Notes under the pieces: model-generated | Told to the model about the DNA's origin: nothing | Database searches by the model: none | The model's input: the letters and a program-made list of their open reading frames with translations, nothing else | Source: Echinometra lucunter | Taxonomy: Eukaryota; Echinodermata; Echinoidea; Camarodonta; Echinometridae | Length of the DNA stretch: 64,000 nucleotides | Assembly (NCBI GenBank): GCA_029962745.1 | Contig: CM057154.1 | Coordinates: 27,430,970-27,494,969 of the forward strand | Reading direction: 5' to 3' | Translations under genes and position numbers: made by a program | Shown here: piece by piece, positions 56,725 to 64,000 of the stretch | Layout of the letters: the number at the start of each line of letters is the position of its first letter | Numbering within the stretch: the first letter of the stretch is position 1

Positions 56725-59222
56725 TTATTAGAATCAGTCAAGCCAGCCTTATCCGAGCTAGGCGGTCTGAACATACTGCGCGGTATCAGTTGTGGGATTT
56801 GTTGTCTGTCCATTGGTCTAGTGACCTTCTAGACAACAACATTCAAACCCTGATCGGGTTCGCCGTTATAGAATCATTAAGAACGAAATAAGGAAATAAA
56901 ATAGCCATATGTAATATTTGCGAGTTAGATATTTGCAATTTCTCAACATACCTTTCGTAAAATCCTTTAAAAATTTCCCTGTCCAATTTGAAACTATTTG
57001 TCCGGTCGACCAAAGTAGGGTATACGGTATATAATCTGCGGACGGGATCAATTTTGATCGATAAAATAGACAGTAAAACTGCTCAATAAGTGTTCAGCGA
57101 CATCTGCAAAGAGTACAAAGCGATTGAGGTCTCAAGATAGCAACCGTCACCGTCCGACGAGTCGTCTTAAAGCCTAGTATACGGTTGAGCAATTATTATA
57201 ACGGGCCGAACACAGAGCGGATCTGGGGTTGTCACCCTCCTTGGCTTGGCCCCCTAAACATTATTTCCCCATTAGATTGTGGTTTGTTCCTTTATTTTCA
57301 AAATGCCTTATATACAGTTATATGAAAGTATTCCCCACACAAGGCTTTCTCAGTGCAAGGAAACTTTTAAAATCTCTCAAAAATTCGGGGTAATGCTCCT
57401 TCACCCTGACCCGCCTCCCATCTCGAAGAAAAAAAAAAAAGTTTTTTCTTTCCAGTCAACTCATTCGATGAGAATAATAACAGCAACAAACAATAATAGG
57501 TCTAGCTGGTGCATTGTTGACAGCTGAACTAAAGGAATGGGACCAACAAAGAAATATTGATTATTCTTTTATCGGACATACTAGTAGTTATGTCCCATTG
57601 GACATAAGACTAGCAATAACATATCGAGTATTAGTTGAAACTATCATGAAAGGAGTAATTGGCCTCTTGTTTCCATATAGGAGGATGTTTCTAAAGTTCC
57701 AGTCACAAGCCCTGGCATACCACTCGTACTGGTGCTTCATCGCCCTTAAACGGGGGGGGGGGGGGGGGGGGGGGGGGGGACGCTCGTTTTTTATTCGGCG
57801 AAGGTTCATAATTCCTAAACATAAGTTTCCCATACCGCGGAGGTTCTTAATTCTGAAGTGGTTCATAATTTAAAACATATTTTGATGCATTACTCCGATG
57901 GCTAATCATTCCCGAAATGAAAGGAGAATCAATATTCCAAAGGTCCGACAAAACCCCAAAACAAAAGTAAATTAACCAACAACCATACAAACAAAATATG
58001 CCAAGAAACCAAGACACACCAAAACAATTAAGCAACAAATAACAACAGAAACCCCGGACCTATATGGTTTTGTGTTTGTTTGGTTTTCGGAATTACGAAA
58101 ATGAACATTCAGAATAATGAACCTTAATATTACTGCTGTCGTGCCATCCATGCATGTAGCTCTACGTACATTGATGCCAAACTTTCTCACTAATTCCCTC
58201 TTGGTTTTTTTTTTTTTTTTTTTTAATATTTATTATCATATCATTTTCAAACAGTCTGAATTATTCATTTATTATCATTATTATTTTCAATAATACATTT
58301 TAAAAAAAGTTTGAATATGTTTTGGCAATGATACATTGTATGCGAAGGTCATTTATTATAGACCGAACAGAACAGGGAAAATACTGATCATTCTCATCGG
58401 TAAGCAGTGGTATAAGGGAGTCTTCTGTATTTTACTGTGAGACCGGCAGTTCTTCCGAATAGTGAAATCATCATAGTACGTATACGACATGAAGGACATA
58501 ACAGCATAGTTCATTTCAGTTGCCCATCTTGATTTCATCGGGACGACGGACAACCAAAATACTAATCCTCTCAACCCCGTTCATCGGTTCCTGCTAGCTT
58601 TTATGCTCTTTGACCTGTACCTCGGTCCCTGGTTTCATGATCTTTAAATGGTCATTCGACAAAAGAGGGAGCCAGAACGTTATTATCCAGGGTCAGTTTG
58701 ATACTTTAAAGACGCTAGGTCGTGGGCTTTCATGGGGAATGGATCATAATTTGCTGACACCAGACTTTGTGAAAAATACCTGTAATAGAGCTACATTTCT
58801 GGAGCACAGCATAACAAGCTGTCCCACCACAAACATTCTTCGGCCTGCTTCGGGCATTCTCGGGGCAGGGAAAGTGAGATAATGACTTTGCCATATGGGG
58901 AAAGGGTGAAGTATACAGAGCATTACATACTCTGTCTCGCTTTCTCCCTACCCCTCTCTCTCTTTCTCCCTTCCTCTCTCCCCTCTTTCTTTCTCTCAAC
59001 TGGCTATTATGGAAGGGTTAAAAGAAAGTCAGTTGGGAACTTGGGATGTCACTAACCCATGAATGAAGCCTTGTGGGTAGTAAACACCGAGTTCGGAAGA
59101 AAGAAGATAAAAATGTGAGTGACAGAGTGAAAAAGCGAGTGTATGAAAGAGAGGGAGAAGGAAAGGAAGAGAAAGAAATATATTTTTTTTTTTAAAAGCA
59201 AGAGAAGGAAGATGCAAAGTGA

Positions 59223-59266
<44 letters not shown>

Positions 59267-59670
59267 AGTTATTCATGTAGAAATTTCATTTTACTAAACA
59301 AAAAACATGACCATATCATTTAGAAACAAACTGATAAACCAAAATGATGGAAGAAAAAAAGAGTTCTTATTTTTTCAGTTTCCTCATCTTCATTCGTCAT
59401 AAGCATGAAATCAATATGCACCATAATTTTCAGATGAAGGTATGCAGGGATGCCAACCTTGTAAAGAGCATTGCAGTATTTTGAGGGATGAAAAAAGAGT
59501 GTTTTGGGTGGCAAAACAGTGTTTTTTTAATAAAAAACAGTATAAAATACTGCAAAAAGGAAGAGTTGGCATCTCTGGATACGACTACTTCATTATTATG
59601 GATGAAAGTGATTATGCTAGTAAGATAAGACAAATACATATAACTGTCCTGGTACTGTTTAAGTCAAGAT
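56725..59670. other. Mostly unassigned; homopolymers and microsatellites
   Basis: Holds a G29 run at about 57751-57779, a T20 run near 58205, a CT-rich tract at 58935-58995 and (GA)17 at 59229-59263. Open frames such as 57514-57873 run through the G tract. A minus-strand cysteine-rich stretch at 58780-58870, next to a CAG|GTATTT donor-like site, is the only exon-like spot and is weak. Confidence 0.4.
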
Positions 59671-59676
59671 CATACT

Positions 59677-59682
59677 TTTATT
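59677..59682 (-). promoter_or_regulatory. Possible distal polyadenylation signal of BET1
   Basis: The minus strand reads AATAAA. It would give a 3' UTR of about 2.5 kb, which fits the lack of homopolymer runs in most of 59.7-62.1 kb. Not proven. Confidence 0.3.
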
Positions 59683-59770
59683 GAAAAATAGTAATATATT
59701 TCTCTTTACAATATATGTGTACATGTACATATTGATGAAGGAACGCTTTAGTTCATTACAGAATTTCTTA

Positions 59771-60053
59771 AAGTCTGTCTGGCACAACATTTAGAGGGTG
59801 CTATTCAGGATTTGATGAAACCAAAGAAAGGTCCCACAATGCATTGTGATATGTGCGAAAACGAACTTCGGAAACATAGATGTCAAAACGAACCAAACAA
59901 AACTTCTGTCTAATCGGCAATCATCTGGCTTTCGGAAACATGGGAACTATGTAGGCAAATTCTAGACGAGATACCCTAAACCTCTAACATGCCCTGTCCG
60001 TCCATGCTCGTAATTCTGAATAGCGCCCTCTAAATGTCGTGCCGGACAGACTT
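59771..60053. mobile_element. MITE with 38-bp inverted ends
   Basis: AAGTCTGTCTGGCACAACAT then TTAGAGGGTGCTATTCAG is mirrored at the right with three differences. 283 bp, non-coding. No clear duplication. If the distal polyadenylation site is used, it lies inside the BET1 3' UTR. Confidence 0.75.
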
Positions 60054-62174
60054 GAAATGAACATGCTAAGTAAACAACACTTCTTACAGAGAAGGTGACA
60101 CTTCATCATGCCAGAATAGTATCAGAATGATGGAGTATAAAATCATAAACATTATTCTCAATTAAATTTGCAACTTCAGTTTTCTCAATTCACACATTCT
60201 GAAGATTGAGGGACTTTAAGCTGCTTGCTTGACCAACTAAAATGAATGTCATGTGGTATACTGTATATACAATTTTTGCTGGTTTTTTTTCCCCCTCATG
60301 TTTGACAAATGCAGGCAGTCAAAATGATGATAAAAATGCTAGTAGATTCCACCTTTCATTCTGAAGCTGTTTTTAAAAATATATCTTGCTGACCTTCCCA
60401 CTTATGCTCAACTTAATATCATGATTCAAATGTTAAATGGTAAATTCACAGTAATATTCACAGTAATATTAAATTACCTAATGAAATTCAGCAATATACC
60501 TTTACAACCTTTCCATCAGATTAGGAAAAGATTTTAGAAGGGGCATGAATTTTTCTTTAAAATAAAAAAGGATGTAAGTCATTCTTTTTGAGGTCTTGAT
60601 CTGCCTCCCCCCCCCCTTCTACTTCAACCATGTACCTTTAAAGACTTGCAGGGGTTCAACTAGTCTCTAATGCCAAATCCTACATCACATACTGGATGGA
60701 TGCTGTGTGTAGTGACCTATAACAGTAGAAGAAAGTCTGGACATCACATGAATGATGTAATAAATTTTTTTTTAGTCTATCCAGTGAAGATTAAAGACAC
60801 AGCCATCAGTAAATCGTAACTGGCATCAATCCGAGTGCACAACTGTCCATCAACTTGTAGGTTAGTAAGATTTTTCCCTGCTACCAATGATCACAATCGA
60901 CCAGTATTTCATAGTAAAGTCATGATCACTGTGTAAATCATGAAGAATTCACAGACTTGAATTTATAAATCTCGTCCAACAATTTCATACAAAACCTTAT
61001 CATGGTCAGGTTACGAAAAGTGCAGTATCTTTAATAAGATCCAAGAGCATGAAAGATATTTCACTCAAGGGCAAATACATCTACATAAAAGGCAATAGCA
61101 ACATGTTAAGTCCTTGCAACAAGAAAAGGTAACAATAAATGTTTCCCAGTCCAAGCCCTACTCCTTCACTTCATAATGGGCAGTTTTGTTTAAACATGCA
61201 GCAAGTTTTCAAGCTCCCAATCTCTAGAAATTCTGAAATAGTTTTTCTTTTGTGTTATATCATACTGTAGACAAATCCACATTTCAGGCCTGCACAAGTT
61301 ACATGAATATTTATGAGGATGGAATTATTCTACAGTACTGGTTCAAAAACAAACAAATAAGAGGACTGAATGCTGTAATGCTATCCTTTCAAAACAGAGT
61401 GTAAATACATCATCAGCATTTTAACATTCAAGATGAGTAATCTTCACAAACATCCAAGTTTAATCCATATAAAGCTTGTTCTAAATCTTCCTTCATTCAG
61501 AATCATTAAACTGTATAATACTAATTTCCCCTACACCCTTTACTGTAATTTTTTTCAATGTCTTTATTCAAATAACACTGTAGCAGACAGAACGATATAC
61601 CGATAAACTCAATTAAATTTCTGAGGCATGTTAATTCAAGGTAATCTTGATGAAAAAAAAAAAAAAAACCATTGACAGAAATGCTGCATAAGATGATAGA
61701 GATTTTGTCCAATTTCCTGTATGTGCAGCACTTAACTTGATAAACTACGATTCATACAATAATTACCCCACCCATAATAAAGGACTAATCCTATTTCCAT
61801 TTGAAATGGACATTTGTTACATTGGAATTTTTCTGTAAACATGTACAGGTGTAATACTCTTAACTACTCTAAAGGGATTGACTCATCCAACCAAAAATTT
61901 ACAGCTTAGTAGGAGTCATAAATAAATGGGTTGGAATGAGGCTTTGTAAGTCAAAGTTTAATCTTCTGACTTACCGCAATCTATGTGATTGATCAGATGG
62001 ATGGGTCACAAAACAGTCATACCAGTATATCACAATACCGGTCATGGCTACAAATCCAAGTCATAGCGCATCGTTGATACAGATCCTACGATGCACAAAA
62101 CTACCTTATACTTCAATGTCAATATAAATAACTCTTGTTTGAATGTTCGTGATTCCCACTCCAGAGGTCAACGG
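60054..62174 (-). other. Probable BET1 3' UTR and downstream sequence
   Basis: AT-rich with only one C9 run and no transposon ends recognised, unlike the rest of the window. It directly follows the BET1 stop codon on the minus strand. Confidence 0.4.
61563..61568 (-). promoter_or_regulatory. Possible proximal polyadenylation signal of BET1
   Basis: The minus strand reads AATAAAGA; it would give a 3' UTR of about 0.6 kb. Confidence 0.35.
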
Positions 62175-62330
62175 TCATCTAGACTTGAGGATGACGTAGA
62201 TTATGAAGAAGACAAAGGCAGCAAAGAGAAACAAGTAGAGATAGTGGCAATGGAGTCCCCCCTTGGAGAGGCGTGACAAGCGTCCCATGGTGGCGCCAAG
62301 AAATCCGCCGGTGGCATCAAACTCTTGGTC
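62175..62330 (-). CDS. BET1: BET1 Golgi vesicular SNARE, last coding exon
   Basis: The exon encodes 51 residues and the stop codon TGA. BET1 is a Qc-SNARE that helps fuse ER-derived transport vesicles with the cis-Golgi. The start DQEFDATGGFLGATMGRL is the end of the SNARE helix; animal BET1 proteins have a closely similar segment (D-x-FD-T-GFLG-TM). A short linker, SRLSKGGLHCH, follows, then a membrane anchor of about 20 residues (YLYLFLFAAFVFFIIYVIL) and the short tail KSR, as expected for a tail-anchored SNARE. The 5' edge is a good acceptor, TTCTCCTAG|GACCAAGAG, and it falls where the conserved D-x-FD begins. The preceding exons, with the N-terminus and the rest of the SNARE helix, should lie to the right; I could not find them before 64000, so the gene runs off the window. 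The frame, the splice site and the anchor all agree. Confidence 0.93.
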   Translation of the reverse strand, partial: DQEFDATGGFLGATMGRLSRLSKGGLHCHYLYLFLFAAFVFFIIYVILKSR

Positions 62331-62374
62331 CTAGGAGAAGGGTAAAACAAATCATCATTATAGTGGGACTGGGA

Positions 62375-62545
62375 GCATTGTGATGTAATGGTAAAGGTGC
62401 CTAACTCTCTAACATGAAGTTCTGGGTTCAATCCTCATGTGGTGCTTACATCCTTGGACAGGGTGTCTTGCCTACATTTGCCCCTCTTGACTCGATTAGT
62501 ATGAAATAGGTACCTTGCAATGCGGAGGTACAAATAATTATGAGG
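62375..62545 (+). repeat. tRNA-derived SINE
   Basis: A box-like TGTAATGGTAAAGG, B box GGGTTCAATCC at about 62424, then a CCTCTTGACTCGATTAGTAT tail as in the other SINEs. Confidence 0.65.
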
Positions 62546-62607
62546 CTCACTAGAAAAGTGGTATCAATACTTATGACACTCTTCTAGGTACAGGTAAACA
62601 AGACCTA

Positions 62608-62783
62608 TGGGGTGTTGCAAGAAAGTTGCAATTGATTGCAAGTTGCAATTGATTGTCACTGGCCAATCAAAATCATTGTTGCATGCATGTATTCTTAAAA
62701 GGGCAGACCCTGAGCCAATCAGAATGGTTGTTTCAAAATTAGCAATCATTTGCTACTGATTGCAACTTTCTTGCAATACCCCA
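62608..62783. mobile_element. Foldback MITE with CTA duplication
   Basis: Ends TGGGGTGTTGCAAGAAAGTT and (reverse complement) TGGGGTATTGCAAGAAAGTT. CTA flanks at 62605-62607 and 62784-62786. The interior has GGCCAATCAAAATC and GAGCCAATCAGAATGG, echoing the CCAATCA words of other foldback MITEs here. Confidence 0.8.
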
Positions 62784-63053
62784 CTAGTCATTATCAGTAT
62801 CAAGCATTACGATTATTGGATATTGCTGAATAAACTTCACTATATTGGCTTTATAAAGGAAGACACCCAACAAGATTTTCTTTCAAATTTTTATTTCAGA
62901 CATCATAATAACCTGAATATCATTCACTGAAGAAAAAAAAAAAGATGATTACATGAACTGTGACCTACATGTAGGTGATCAACATTTGCTCCTGTTTTGT
63001 CAGATATGTGGATAGGACACACGCAGTGATTTACCTTGTGGGTTCAAGGTTAA

Positions 63054-63677
63054 AGGGACACCAATCACCCGACAAAAATGGCTTTGTATATAGCTAGTAT
63101 GTGTAAAATAACCCCCTAAACCCAAAAGGTTCACCCGTCATTCAACGGTTAATGAGTTTGAAGATAATAAGACCACACACTTTGGGCATTTACAGAATCA
63201 AACGGCTGTTGATTCCATAAATGCCCCAATTCTTACCCATGCATGTGCGTATGTCAAGTAGTCTATCTCACTAGCAGCTTTTAAGTTAAATGAGAGTGTA
63301 CTTGAACTCCCAATATCTTTTTATCGAAGTGATATTTGACACTCATATTTCATTGGTTGCCCGGTAGAAGGGAACGAGTGCCCTTGACCAGCAAAAGGGA
63401 ATGCAAAGACATGTGGTCAAATATTTAGATATTTTAAGAAATCTATGAATAATTACTTCCAAGAACATTCCAGAATAGATCTGGTACAAATTTCTTAAAG
63501 TAATTATTCATAGGTTTTTAAAATATCTCGATATTTGACCGCATGTGTCTCCACGTTCCCTTTTGCCAGTCAAGGGTGCTTGTTCCCTTCTGCCGGACAA
63601 CCGACGATTCGACTATAGTACTGTGACATGAAACCCCCAACATACAGAGCCAAATGTCTTTAGGTGATTGGTTCACT
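63054..63677. mobile_element. TTAA-flanked palindromic element (Kolobok or piggyBac type)
   Basis: TTAA at 63050-63053 and 63678-63681. Ends AGGGACACCAATCACC and (reverse complement) AGTGAACCAATCACC. From about 63350 to 63610 it is one long imperfect palindrome: CCCGGTAGAAGGGAACGAGT is mirrored by TGCTTGTTCCCTTCTGCCGG. Non-coding. Confidence 0.75.
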
Positions 63678-63844
63678 TTAAAGCTTGGTAAATTGTGTTT
63701 GGTGCTTGGTTAAAGTTAGGAATGCTATTGGACTTAGTAAGTGACCACAGAGCAATACATTACCATGGCAAAATACTACCATCCCATAAACATCATATAA
63801 CTTCAAGAGTTAGAAACTAACAGAAACAATGTTTTAAAGCAATA

Positions 63845-63930
63845 TGAGAATAATAATTCCTATGATTTATAATGCGCCAACTCCATCCTGTAGAGTGCTC
63901 TAGGCACAGAGTAAGATAAACAAGTGAAAG
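63845..63930. repeat. Fragment of an ATAATGCGCC-type SINE/LINE end
   Basis: ATAATAATTCCTATGATTTA then TAATGCGCCAACTCC and GTAGAGTGCTCTAGGC. It resembles the inverted 3' end of the repeats near 25510 and 50640. Confidence 0.4.
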
Positions 63931-64000
63931 TAGAGACTAGCGAGTGGAAATAAAAAAGAAGATATAATAATCAATAGGAAGTATTAAACAAGTAAGTTTT

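Larger units (their letters stand above)
62331..64000 (-). other. Intron of BET1 (partial)
   Basis: Inferred from the acceptor at 62331-62332. It contains a SINE, a MITE, a TTAA-flanked element and a repeat fragment. No upstream exon was recognised. Confidence 0.6.

Noticed and set aside
57514..57873. A 119-codon plus-strand frame
   Set aside because: It depends on reading through a G29 run; no domain, no splice support.

Overview
The window looks like AT-rich, gene-poor DNA from a marine invertebrate, most likely an echinoderm such as a sea urchin. This rests on general texture and not on a species match: no bacterial-style operons, many non-autonomous DNA transposons with clean target-site duplications, several non-LTR retrotransposon tails, Penelope-type fragments, tRNA-derived SINEs, dozens of long G or C runs in an AT-rich background, and a very frequent TAGGCCTA palindrome. 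Most open frames here are chance frames in simple repeats.

Host genes are sparse. The clearest is the last coding exon of BET1, a Golgi SNARE, on the minus strand at 62175-62330; the rest of that gene lies off the right edge. A GC-rich first coding exon of an unidentified type II membrane protein sits on the minus strand at 26493-26677. A two-exon, cysteine-rich coding fragment is proposed on the plus strand at 32128-32470.

Layout: 1-4.5 kb holds degenerate tandem repeats, a foldback-like element and a small TAA-flanked MITE. 4.5-6.3 kb is a 5'-truncated, decayed LINE. 6.3-30 kb is intergenic or intronic DNA carrying a second LINE tail, hAT-type MITEs with 8-bp duplications, a large imperfect hairpin (15.4-16.0 kb), a SINE split by a TTAA-specific element, and a Penelope endonuclease remnant. 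30474-45020 is a direct tandem triplication of a unit of about 3.3 kb. Copies B and C were later enlarged by different transposons, so the other copies show the empty sites. 45.2-56.7 kb has more nested elements: a hAT with a six-fold internal array, a hAT inside a Penelope fragment, and a hAT inside a TA-flanked element. 57-59.7 kb has little recognisable content. 59.7-64 kb is the BET1 3' UTR, last exon and last visible intron.

The most interesting points are the cysteine-rich exon pair lying between the arms of a foldback-like repeat, with its first exon deleted from two of three copies; a mirror-symmetric motif, GAGCGAGCGAAGCGAGCGAG, shared by otherwise different transposons; and the dated, nested insertion history. 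Insertions and their duplications were read directly from the sequence; family names rest on target-site length and terminal bases and are inferences.
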